From assembly GCA_001972305.1 (NCBI GenBank), contig BDDD01001386.1, positions 353,356-417,355 on the forward strand: a stretch of DNA of 64,000 nucleotides, read 5' to 3'. The position numbers and the translations under genes were made by a program. The notes below the pieces were generated by a model that was not told the DNA's origin, searched no databases, and saw nothing but the letters and a program-made list of their open reading frames with translations. Positions 33,679 to 43,411 of the stretch are shown here, one piece after another; positions within the stretch are counted from its first letter, which is position 1; each line of letters begins with the position of its first letter. The DNA comes from Cephalotus follicularis. Its lineage: Eukaryota > Streptophyta > Magnoliopsida > Oxalidales > Cephalotaceae.

Positions 33679-34140
33679 ATGCGAAAGTACAAAGATCCTG
33701 GCTGCCTAACAATCTCTTGCGTGATTGGGAATACAAAAATCGAACATGCATTGCTCGATTTAGGAGCAAGTGTGAATTTGTTGCCTTCTTTAGTTAATGA
33801 GCAACTTGGTTTAGGAGAGTTGCGCCCGACCAATACGCCTTTGCAATTAGCTGATAGGTCGGTGAAAATACCTAGAGGGAAAATCGAGGATGTTTTGATA
33901 AAGGTTGGCGAGTTTTACTTTCCTGTAGACTTTATCGTACTAGATACCCAACCTGTTGTGAATATAAAAGATAAAATAGCAGTTATCCTTGTAAGACCAT
34001 TCTTGGCCACGAGTAATGCTTTGATCAATTGCCGAAATGGTGTCATGAAGTTGAGTTTTGGAAAGTCGTCAGTGGACTTTAACATCTTCCGTTTGGGAAA
34101 GCATCCAGCTGACTTTGATGAAGTCTATGTGATACATTAG
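33679..34140 (+). pseudogene. N1 aspartic protease
   Basis: A 153-codon open part in phase with gag. It contains the active-site motif L-L-D-L-G-A-S-V-N-L-L-P (residues about 25-36), the form typical of Athila-group proteases with D-L-G in place of D-S/T-G. The flap region P-L-Q-L-A-D-R-S follows, then FPVDFIVLDT and I-L-V-R-P-F-L-A-T-S. It would cleave Gag. It ends with TAG at 34138-34140. In autonomous relatives RT follows; here it does not. Confidence 0.85.
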
Positions 34141-34214
34141 ATTTCTGACACTTTTGACACGTATTTGATTGTGGGTGAGAATTCGAGGTAGAGGAATCTA
34201 CCCAAAAGGATAGA

Positions 34215-34976
34215 TTGACGTGGCTAGAAAATGAGGAAGCGTTAATATGGTTGGAAAATAAGCTCAATGAGCCAAATTCGAGTAGTGAATGGGATCACCT
34301 CTCCCATTACACTCACAAAATCGTCACACCTGACCATACATACTTTGACATAGATTTTGAGAATAGCTTCATGGAATGTTTGCAAGAATTTGAGGAATTA
34401 GAGGTAAGACAAAGGGAAATTCTGAGTTGGTTGAATGATGGGAACATTGATTCTACTTCGGATAGTCAATGGGCCGATTTGTCCCATTTTATGCGTAAGC
34501 TTAGCACACCATCTCACCCTCCAACAAATCTTGAAAATGACTCTTTCCTCACTAAAGACAATATTGGATGGATGGTGTGCACTCGTAAGGAGCAAATGTT
34601 TGATCGGTTGGTTGTTCATGACTATTCTTGTTCTCTTGATGGTTATTACTGGTGGAAATCCTATTGGGATGATTATTCTATTGTTGAAAATGTTTCTAAC
34701 TATTATGGTTCTCTTGGTGAATTTTATTGGTGGCAATCTTATTGGGACGATGCTTATATTGATAAAATTGTTTTCTCATATTGTGTGTTTAAGTTTTTTC
34801 AGGCAGGTATTCATGATTTTTATTGGTGGACATCATGGTGGGATAATTCTAATATTGCAAAAATTGTTTTCTCACCTTATGTTTTGAAAATTAATTTTGA
34901 TGGTTTTTATTGGTGGCTATCCCGATGGGAAACTGTTTATATTGATAAAACTGTGATTTCACATGGTTTTTTTTAG
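34215..34976 (+). CDS. Tryptophan-rich repeat protein of N1 (253 aa, unknown function)
   Basis: I do not recognise this protein. It is the only long ORF of N1 without an internal stop, and it is in another phase from gag-protease. It has 19 tryptophans (7.5%). The N-terminal half has two related modules of about 65 residues, each with W-D/A-H/D-L-S-H and T-P-x-H (residues about 26-46 and 91-111), and is acidic. The C-terminal half has four repeats spaced about 34-40 residues apart, each with F/Y-Y-W-W-x-S-x-W followed by D and I-V/D-K-I-V: YYWWKSYWDD, FYWWQSYWDD, FYWWTSWWDN and FYWWLSRWET. There is no signal peptide and no catalytic motif. It replaces the RT-integrase region. It could be an accessory or captured sequence, or a remnant repeat domain that merely stays open. 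No RNA or protein evidence is available from sequence alone. Confidence 0.6.
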   Translation: MTWLENEEALIWLENKLNEPNSSSEWDHLSHYTHKIVTPDHTYFDIDFENSFMECLQEFEELEVRQREILSWLNDGNIDSTSDSQWADLSHFMRKLSTPSHPPTNLENDSFLTKDNIGWMVCTRKEQMFDRLVVHDYSCSLDGYYWWKSYWDDYSIVENVSNYYGSLGEFYWWQSYWDDAYIDKIVFSYCVFKFFQAGIHDFYWWTSWWDNSNIAKIVFSPYVLKINFDGFYWWLSRWETVYIDKTVISHGFF

Positions 34977-35606
34977 TTTGCTAAGACAGGTATTGGAGGC
35001 GCATTGAAGGAGAAAGGGCAACGAACAGTAACGTTTTTAAAATTTCAAGCTGCATTGGTGGAAGAGGCTGTGGACTTTCATGAGCCTCGTTATTTTGAGC
35101 CTCCATGATCATTATATATATATATATCTGTGTGTGTGTGTATATGTGAGTGCCAAAGTTCTTTTGTCTGACTCCAAAGTAGGATTTTGTATTGTTGCGA
35201 ATTCATATCTTGATTGGTCATTAATGGTGGAATAATAAAAGAATTTGCTAAAAGTTCCTTAATTGAGATGTGTTTTGATTCTAAAACTTGGAATGAGATA
35301 ATAAAGTTCAAGTATGGGGGTGTTCTATGAATTTTTGAGTATAGATACATTTTACCTGTTTTCAAAGTTTTGATGGACTGGATTTTGTGCGTTTATTCGC
35401 ATGGAAAACAGTCACGAGACTAAACTCGTCCACTAGGGCCACCTAGGGGTGTAACGGCTTGTTGCATAAGCTAAATCCAATCGTGATTGCTACGAAAGTG
35501 AGTTAGGTTTTTGTTTTTGTTTTCTTGTTTTTAGTTTCTGGTTTGTTTATGCTTTTCTTCTTATTTTAGCTTTCTATTTTGTTTGATTGAGGACAAGCAA
35601 AGTTTA
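34977..35606 (+). other. N1 3' untranslated tail
   Basis: About 630 bp without a gene. It holds a TA/TG microsatellite at 35111-35145 and a decoy purine tract AAGTATGGGGGTGTT near 35309-35325, similar to the real tract before the 3' LTR. Confidence 0.7.
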
Positions 35607-35620
35607 AGTATGGGGGTATT
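35607..35620 (+). other. N1 polypurine tract
   Basis: AGTATGGGGGTATT immediately precedes the 3' LTR start. This form is common in Athila/Tat-type elements. Confidence 0.8.
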
Positions 35621-37063
35621 CGTTTGACATAAAAATGTGTTGTTTTTAATAATTTATTTGTGATATTTTTATTCTTCGAATAGACTACTTTGGTTGTCGT
35701 ATATTACTTTTCAGGTACAAGAGCAAAAGGGCCAAAGTGCATGAATACTATCCAAAGTTGTGCAAATTGGAGCTTGAAAGATTAAAGAATGAAGAATTGA
35801 CAAATTCTGCAGAAACAAAGTGAAAAGTGTCGATGTCTTTCCTAAGGATCGATGTCTTTTCTGGGTTTATAGTAAACACATCGACGTCTTTTGATGCGGA
35901 TCGATGTCCTTTCTGGGATTGCAGCCTACCTTCAAATGCTATGAGAAAGACATTGATGTCTTTCACTAAACGCATCGATGTCTTTGTGCAAATTCGACCT
36001 GTAAATTTTGGATCAAAACACATCGACGTCTTCTCAAAAGGATCGATGTTCTTCATTACACGCATCTCAACAAAACGCAATTCTTTATAAAACGCGTCGA
36101 TCTCCAAATAAAGGCGTAGACGTCTTCTTCTGCAGCAGAAATAGAAAGTTAGATTTTTTGCCAGATTTTGTATCTATGATTGATTTATTTCCGTTTTTGA
36201 TTCGTTTTGTAGTATAAAACAATAAACGTCCGGCCAAATTCAGGGTGTGGAGGCCGGTAGAAACCGTATTTTCTTGTTTATCATTTTTAGTTTATTTTAC
36301 AATGTTTAGTAGCTAAACTCTTCAAGGTTTTAGGGAAGAACAAAACCTAGATTGTTATTGTTTCAATTCCATCAATACAAATTTTTGAATATTTGATTTG
36401 TTCTTCAATTATCTGCCTTCACACACACTTTGTCTGTCTGATTAAAATCCACAAACATCTTGTCGGTGAAGTTGAAAGCTGGTGAATAAATGGTGCTTAA
36501 TTCAATCAATGGAGTCTACTCATACGGTTTGTCACGCCGAACACACTCCGTATAGACCTAGCAGGACTACTCATACAGTTTGTCTGTTTAAAATACACAC
36601 TCCGTATAGACCTGGCATGACTACTCATACGATTTGTCATCATAGTTACACTCTGTATGGACCTAGCTGCCGTTGGTTATCAAGGTATGATCGTTTAATT
36701 AAAGTGAATTGTTCAATACAATCTATGGTGAGTTTCTATACCCTAAAACCGATTTTCCATTATATATTTTCTTTAATTTTATTTATTGCTTTAATTATTT
36801 TTAATTTGCACGTGTTATTTTCTGTTATTTTCAATTATTGTAGTCTGTTATTTTATTTTATTTATTTTTTGCATGTTTTAAATTGTTTTATTATTTTTGC
36901 ATAATTAGGAGTTGTTTTTGATAGTTTATCTCAAATTTGGTATACTTCGCCTAGGTTGAATAAATTATAACTAGTTTAACGTTTTCCTGTGTTCGACCCA
37001 TTACTGCATGATCCGTGCACTTGCGACTATAAATTTTAAACCATCATTCTTTTTTTGTGAACA
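35621..37063 (+). repeat. N1 3' LTR
   Basis: It is collinear with 29688-31129 and nearly the same length. Its first bases read CGTTTGACATAAAAATG, so the terminal TG has mutated to CG and there is a change at AGCA. It ends TGTGAACA. It contains the motif cluster (35828-36125), a TATA-like box (36213-36220) and the 54/51-bp array. Confidence 0.92.
35828..36125. repeat. CATCGATGTCTTT motif cluster (N1 3' LTR)
   Basis: Counterpart of 29896-30192. Most motif copies are kept in both LTRs despite CpG content. Confidence 0.85.
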
Positions 37064-37068
37064 TTTTG

Positions 37069-37767
37069 CTGGTTCATTGATCCTAGAAAAATCTAAACAA
37101 TGAAGGTAGAGACAAGGAAGTAATCTCCACCATCAAAGTTGCTTAGGAGGGTGAAAGGAAAGTGTTTGTGGTTTCTCTCTTGAAGAACTAAGGAGTTCTT
37201 GATCTCTAACTATGGAGAATGCTTACTAAGGTACAAGGAGAAGAGAAGAGAGAAAGAGAGAGTTCGGCCAAACCTTGAGAGAATATGAGAAGTTAGTTGT
37301 TAAGTGACCAAAAGAATCACTTATGTATTTTCTTATGATGCTGTGTGCTACTTTGCATCTAAGATAGAATAATCTCCTCTCACATGTGCTAATGACCAAT
37401 CACAATCCTCCAAACATCACTAACTCCTTTCTCATCCAAGGGATCAGCCATTCCAAGCTTGTTGAGCAAGTTTGGGTTACTTAGTCATTAATGAATGTTG
37501 ACATTGTCAACATTGGCCACCAACCAAAATTCCTTAGTTTCCAACAAAGAAAGTAACTAAGTTATACAAGGCACATGAGGCATTAGGGTTCGTCCAAGGT
37601 AACCAAAAGCAAAGTCTTGACCTTAAATGCTCAAATGCACACTCTCTCAATGAATTTTCCATTAATTCATAAATGACTAAAATGCCCTCAGCCCGGAATG
37701 ATCTATTTATTATGCAGCTTACTTTCACTTCCTAAGAAATGAATAAAGCCAAGAAAAATAGATATTC
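37069..37767 (-). repeat. Copia-C 5' LTR piece 2
   Basis: It resumes at GCTGGTTC after N1 and matches about 21850-22545 of the 3' LTR. It ends at the N2 insertion; 37763-37767 (TATTC) is the left duplication. Confidence 0.92.
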
Positions 37768-38879
37768 TGTAACACCCAGGTACGGTTTTGCAGAAGATTC
37801 TCTTTGTCATCTGTTTTTAAGGCCTGGTTTGGGTTTTTATTATTTCCTTGAGCCATTTGGAAGTCCTATCTTGTGCAATATTAAGGCCCAAAAGTGGCAT
37901 TTATTGGGAAGAGTCATTTATTTTGACTAAGCCCATATGTGAAGCTTACAAGGGAAGCTAACATTTTCCAATGTGAAAAGACGTGTGTCAGTGAGAGTGT
38001 GTGAAGTAATATACCTGGCGCCATGGGCAGAAGGAGGCAGTTAGTGAGAAAAAGAGAGAAGAAATCAGTGAGAAGTAGGTACGAAGAAGAATAAGGAAGA
38101 AAAGGAAGACGTCAAGTGAACTCTGTCTGGGTGAGTTGTGAGTACTCCCTGTGAGGTTCAAGCTTCCTCTTCATTGGATCCTTACTTCTGCCGTGACCGA
38201 GCATCTCTTCTACAAGTCTTGTTTCTCTTCTTCTCCATTTCTTCTCTAGTCAAACGTGGTTAAAGGTGTTTCTCACTGATCTTTGATGTCCCTACCCAAG
38301 TGTGGTATGGTGGATTCGGAGTTCCTCAGTACACTGAGCAGTGAGTTGGTATCCCTGGTGTGTTTGAAATCTGAGATAGCGAAACGTGGATCCGCTGGTA
38401 GATCCGAAGCTCTAGGTCGGCTGTTTGAGTTCTAGGAATATGTGGAATCCAGTGGTATGGTGGATTCGGAGTTCCAAGGAACTGGTAAGCGTTGCATGAG
38501 CTGGTGTTGAGAGACCCAGGTATGTAACATTTTAATGTGGTTTCCTTTATGATTATACTAACTTAACCATTTTGTGTTGAGGTGTTTTGTCAGTTTGTGT
38601 TTTAGCATTTAGATTCTGGGTAGACAAGCTTCCTCAGATCTTATGTGACGAATACAGCTGCTATGGCCATGTAAGATACGTGTTCTTGCCATGGAGTTAG
38701 TGTAATGTGCATCCTGGCAGAGGAGTCAGTTTGATGTACTTTCCCTACCGAGCAGTGCATGATAAGCTTTCCTTGCAGAGTAGTCCACGTCGGGTGTCCC
38801 TTGGCGAGCAGTGCATGTCAAGCATCTTCTTGAGCATCTACCAGTTGAAGTGTCTCCTCGGTAGTGGTTGAGCGGTGAT

Positions 38880-39080
38880 TCGCGGGCCCCTTGGACGATA
38901 CTAACGCTACGTGATTGCCGATGAGGTAGCTCCTTGATCGATGTTCATATGGTGTAGTGCCAAGCTCGTGATTGCCGACGAGGTTAGCCCCTCAATCGAT
39001 GTTCATGTAGTGAGGTACGCCAAACATGTGATTGCCAAGGAAGGAGTGCTTGCGTAGCCCTTCTATCGATTTTCATGCGG
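38880..39080. repeat. GATTGCC...TCGATGTTCAT repeats (N2 5' LTR)
   Basis: Three imperfect units of about 60-75 bp, each with GTGATTGCCGA(C/T)GAGG followed by TCGATGTTCAT. The counterpart in the 3' LTR is 44555-44740. Related units also occur in the internal region (41900-42440). Confidence 0.75.
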
Positions 39081-39452
39081 TGCTCTGGAAGTGGGCATCT
39101 ATATCCGTATATGAAGGATGTGTACAGTCCTATAGCCCATGACCATGTTGATGTATCTTCAACGGAGTTGTTATTTGTGCTTGCTGAGGTGGTTCCAGCT
39201 ATGGAAGTGTAAGAGTAAGAGGTTTTCCTTAGTTTTGCCTGTCCTCCCGACCTCGGACCAGCTCGGTCCCTGAAGATGTTTTGTCGGGTGAGCCTTGGTG
39301 GATCCCTTAGGTACTGGGCCGGGGTGAGATTTTATCTCCTTAGTGTAAGTTGAGTGTTGGAGGGACCTCATGTAGTTGTCCCATTCTTGCAGTTTGTCCC
39401 CGGACCTTTGTGTTGATCCTAGGCTTAGCTTATGTTGAACGTTGTCGTTTCC

Positions 39453-39893
39453 TTATCCCCGGGCATTGCTAGTGTGATGGTCTTCCCGGGTATTTGCTGT
39501 TGTGGTGGCCTCCCCCGGAATTGCTTATGTGATGGTCTCCCCAGGCATTGCTAGTGTGATGGTCTTCCCTGGCATTGCTTGTGTGATGGTCTTCCCGGGC
39601 ATTGCTGTTGTGGTGGTCTCCCCAGGCCTTGCTGTTGTGGTAGTCTCCCCGGGCATTGCTAGTGTGATGGTCTTCCCGGGAATTGCTGTTGTGGTGGTCT
39701 CCCCGGGCATTGCTGTTGTGGTGGTCTCCCCGGGAATTGCTACGGTTATGGTCTTCTCGGGCATTTGCTGTTGTGGTGGTCTCCTCGGGAATTGCTTGTG
39801 TGATTGTCTCCTCGGGCATTGCTGGTGCAGCGGTCTCCCCGGGCATTACTTATTTTGTAGTCTCCTTGGGCGTTGACTGAGCGAAATGGCTTC
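39453..39893. repeat. 27-bp minisatellite in N2 5' LTR, about 15-16 units
   Basis: The unit is close to CCCCGGGCATTGCTGTTGTG plus GTGGTCT, with two alternating types (GTGATGGTCTT and GTGGTGGTCTC). A few units have 28 bp. The other LTR has about 18-19 units, so copy number changed after insertion. It opens a frame encoding a nine-residue repeat on the minus strand; I do not regard that as a protein gene. Confidence 0.88.
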
Positions 39894-40149
39894 TCTGATG
39901 TTTTGTTGAAGATGCCTTCTCGGGCGTGAATCTCCTCGTGCTACCTGGTCTGGTGCTAGGAGTGGGTTGGCATCTTTGGATGGTTTGATATCCGTGGATG
40001 GGCTATTGTTCCGTGGATGATCTGGTACTCTATAGTGGGCAGGTGTACATGGCCTCTGTGTGTGCAGGAGTGCGTACCCTTGAAGTTCCAAGCTCCTGGA
40101 CAGGCAGTGCTTATTGTCTGGTACCTTGCAGTGCTTGTGGCCTGGTACT

Positions 40150-40405
40150 TGCGGAGCTTGTTGTCTGGTACCTTGCAGAGGTTGTGGTCTGGCTTATTGT
40201 CCGGCACCTTACAGAGTTTGTGGTCTGGCTTGTTGTCTAGCACCTTGCAGAGGTTTTGGTATGGCTTGTTGTCCGGTACCTTGCAGAGGTTGTGGTTTGG
40301 CTTGTGGTCCGGTAACTTGCAGTGATTGTGGTCTGGCATGTTGCAGAGGTCGTCGCCTGACATGTTGCAGAGGTCTTCATCTGGCATATTGCAGAGGTGG
40401 TGATC
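40150..40405. repeat. 36-bp and 24-bp tandem array in N2 5' LTR
   Basis: Four units of 36 bp (GTCTGGCTTGTTGTCCGG plus ACCTTGCAGAGGTTGTG-like) are followed by three units of 24 bp lacking the middle part. The 3' LTR has fewer 36-bp units (45880-46045). Confidence 0.8.
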
Positions 40406-41257
40406 AATGGCAGAGGAGAAGGTCTGTGGAGGATACGTTTCCCCTGACCTTAGACCAAGGTGTTAAGTGATCATGTGGAGAACACGAGGGTGCTCTCCTC
40501 AGGTCTATGTGATACAGTCCGTGTTGATGTCTTTGAAGACAATGTTAAGTGATCACATGCAGGACACGTGGGTGCTCTCCTCGGGTCTAAATGATACAGT
40601 GCGTGTTTGGAAGACATTGTTGAGGATTTAATGAAACGGTGAGTTGAGGCTCTCAGCTCGTTGAAGTCCCCTGCTCCTTTTTATAATACATCCTTGGGGT
40701 GCTCTCCTCGGGTCTTGTTCAGTAGTGGCTCCTGGTTGGTGCAGCTCCCTTGAATGAATAAAGTCTGGTGCGGCTTCTCTGCTATGTATGGCCTGCGTGG
40801 CTATCATTTCATTCTCAGTATTTGCTAAGCTATGTGACCCTGTATGTAATGAACTTCATACTAGTGGAACATCATGGACGATTGAGGAAGTGGACGTAGG
40901 CATATTCTGTCCCGAACCACTATAAAATTGACTGTCTCATTCTACTCTTTCCTTTATCATGTATGTGTGAATGCATGAATGCTATGTCCAAGTTGTTGTA
41001 GGTCTGGTCATCTGCCGTGGAGGAAGAGGATAGGGAAGACCTTGGCGCGTGGCGCCAGACCGCTGTAGTGGGCAGCCGAGGTTCAGGTGGACGTCCAGTC
41101 CGCTGCTCTCGTGATGTGCTGGGAAGAGAAGAAAAAAAAAGTATGAAGGAGATGATGATAGAAGGAAGTTATATGACCAGTTTGTGCCATGGGTTATGGT
41201 TAAAGTCGTCCCAGATCCTTGTAACTGCTCGGGTTCAGGATCGGCCATTACAAATTT

Positions 41258-41269
41258 TTGTATCAAAGA
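41258..41269 (+). other. N2 primer-binding site, degenerate
   Basis: TTGTATCAAAGA resembles the initiator tRNA-Met complement (TGGTATCAGAGC) with three differences, two of them G-to-A or G-to-T changes. It is located 5 bases after the LTR. Confidence 0.6.
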
Positions 41270-43397
41270 AACCGGTTTAGTGATCTGTGTGGTTCTGAAA
41301 TTCTTTGAGGTTGGGAAGAACTTTAAAGATGGGAAGTTGGTGATTCGTTTGAGTACGAGGAGCATGTGACAACACTGAGGTTGGGATTCTCCGATTTCTA
41401 GTATGGCAGATGGTATATTTGGAGGACATCAGTTGGTTTTGTCACTGGACTTGGGCCTGACAAGTAATCCAGAGCGTCTAGAACATGGTAAGCTGAGAAT
41501 CTAGTAAGTGGTAGTGGTTGCAGAGGATCAGTAAGTGGAAAAACTCTTTTTCCTTATGTGATTTTCTTATTTATATCACTTGTTCTCTAAAAACTAACAC
41601 ATGTGCTGAGAATGTGTGGTGACAGGTTCTATGCTATGTGGAAGTTTGCGCCCCCCTGGCTGAGGCTGTGTTTGCGTTTGATCCGATGTCCATCTAACAA
41701 TCCATTGGTCTATGATGTGAATGTTAAGTGGTACTACCCCTGGGTTCCATACCCAGATCTGCACCTTTTGTCGGTCTATAACGAATTGTTGCGTTGAGTG
41801 TAGACACGTAGGATCCGCTACTCTTGCCAATAGACCTTGTGGGATGCCCTTGCATGTGATTTTCGGTGAAGGTGTGCTGGAATAGCCCTTCTCTCGATGT
41901 TCACAATGCTCTTGTACTTGATTGCCAATGAAGGTGTGCTGGAATAGCCCTTCTCTCGATGCTCATGGTACGGTTACGAATGCTGGATATGCGAGGCTCT
42001 CATGGACGAGGAGGAGTGTGCGTTCGATCCCCTTTCCATTCAGCAGTTCCATTGTCTATGATGAATCTGTTGGGTGTGACTGTGCCGGGGTTCCATACCC
42101 GGATCTACACATTTCATTGGTCTATGATGGAATGATGTGTGGGAGCAGCAGGGAATCCGCTAACTTCTTTGGTCAGACCATGTTGAGTTCTAGGACATGG
42201 GGTTTAGGCCAGGGAGGGGTTGAGCGGCGATGCGCCGACCTCCCTGTTGATGTCCTCATCATGATTGCCGACGAGGGTGTTGCCTGCAGGCCCCTTAGTC
42301 GATGTTCATCGTTTGTGCATTGCCCCTCGGGGATGAGTCGTGCTTGCGAGCCGAGGACCTCCGATGGAAGTTGCCAGTTGACCTAGGTGATTGCCAACAA
42401 CGACAGAGCTCTAGCGGTGATACGCCGGCCCCTCGATCGATGTTCTCCTAACTATGCTAATGCGGGGCTTGCGGGCACTACGGTGCTGGCCCTTCATTAA
42501 CGCTGGTGATCTGCTTTAACTCTCAGGGGGAGGGCCATGCCTGATCAGCCGGGAACCCCTGTGGAGCGGTCATGAATCCTCAGGGGGAAGGATAGTGCTT
42601 GCGAGCCGAAAGAACCTCTGTTGGAGACCGAGTCATGGTATCCATGTGTTGACATGAGCAGGGACGGTGCACAGCCTATAGCCATGATTTTTCATCCGGC
42701 CCGGTGTACGCGCCATTTGAGATGAGCTGATAGATTTTCGGTGGCAGATGCTTGTACGGGCCGTTGGGCCAAGGTTTTGTTCGATGTGTCGTTTTGCAGG
42801 CATTGCGGATGTGGCTCCACCAATATTGAGGATCTCAAGACATGGCCGACGTGATTCCGGATTATCTTGTTATCTTGCTGACGTGATGTTGGCACAACAT
42901 ATATTATGATCGATGGTCATTCCAGTCGGGCAGTGGTATCTGTTCATATATGTTGCTGATGAATTTTCTAGCTGAACTCCTATGGACTTCTGGCACAGCT
43001 CTTTTATCACTGTTGATGGTTGTTCCAGCAGGTTGTATCTTATTTCTAGTATCAGTATGTTACAGAGGATTGTTGTGGTTATGACTGCTGAGAAGCTCAT
43101 CTATTGCCGAAGTAGTTCCCGTGGTCTTAAGCATCCTCTGATCCCCTGATACTGTGATTTTCCTAAGCAGCCTTATTTCCTCTGAAGATGAATATCTTGC
43201 TGAGCTGTTTCCTTGGATGGGTTGTCCTCGGACTTATGTTGGATAGCACCTCTAGACCTTGAGCAGTCCTCAGACTACGAACTCTGGAGTCCTTGCTTGG
43301 GTGGGTTCGTTAGGCATTGTGAAGGTCTTACCGGGTAGCGTGATCTCTCCTCGGCTTCTATCATGGTAGGCGAACGAATTTTGGGGGCAAATTTCTT

Positions 43398-43411
43398 AAA
43401 GGGGGGAGGAT
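43398..43411 (+). other. N2 polypurine tract
   Basis: AAAGGGGGGAGGAT directly precedes the LTR start TGTCATACCC. Confidence 0.9.

Larger units (their letters stand above)
29688..37063 (+). mobile_element. N1: Athila-like gag-protease LTR element without RT (7376 bp)
   Basis: A plus-strand LTR element with LTRs of 1442 bp (29688-31129) and 1443 bp (35621-37063). It has a tRNA-Asp-like primer site, a gag-protease frame, a separate tryptophan-rich ORF and a polypurine tract. It is flanked by perfect TTTTG duplications (29683-29687, 37064-37068). Gag and protease resemble Athila-type Ty3/gypsy elements. No RT, RNase H or integrase is present between protease and 3' LTR, so it would depend on a helper element. 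It sits in the 5' LTR of Copia-C. Confidence 0.92.
37768..41252 (+). repeat. N2 5' LTR (3485 bp)
   Basis: A GC-richer LTR with several internal arrays: GATTGCCGA..TCGATGTTCAT units (38880-39075), a 27-bp array (39453-39893) and a 36/24-bp array (40150-40405). ORFs of 60-143 codons inside are caused by array periods divisible by three. Confidence 0.9.
41253..43411 (+). other. N2 internal region, non-coding
   Basis: 2159 bp with no recognisable gag or pol. It has two related blocks of about 150 bp (around 41620-41780 and 41985-42140), each with a TCCATACCC(A/G)GATCT phrase and CCATTGGTCTATGATG-like sequence. It also has further GATTGCC..CTCGATGTTCA units (41905-41960, 42270-42310, 42390-42450) that echo the LTR. 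It ends in the polypurine tract. Confidence 0.8.

Noticed and set aside
35111..35145. TA/TG simple repeat as a possible regulatory site
   Set aside because: An ordinary microsatellite in the N1 3' tail with no conserved context.
39469..39880. Overlapping ORFs of 60-125 codons on both strands encoding threonine/proline-type or valine-rich repeats
   Set aside because: They arise from the 27-bp minisatellite, whose period is divisible by three and lacks stops in several frames; the region is an LTR.
39453..39893. Regular short repeats that could suggest a CRISPR array
   Set aside because: Units are directly adjacent with no unique spacers, and the setting is a plant LTR.
40114..40470. Cysteine-rich 118-codon ORF resembling a small secreted peptide
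   Set aside because: It is generated by the 36/24-bp array; cysteines come from the repeat unit and there is no signal peptide.
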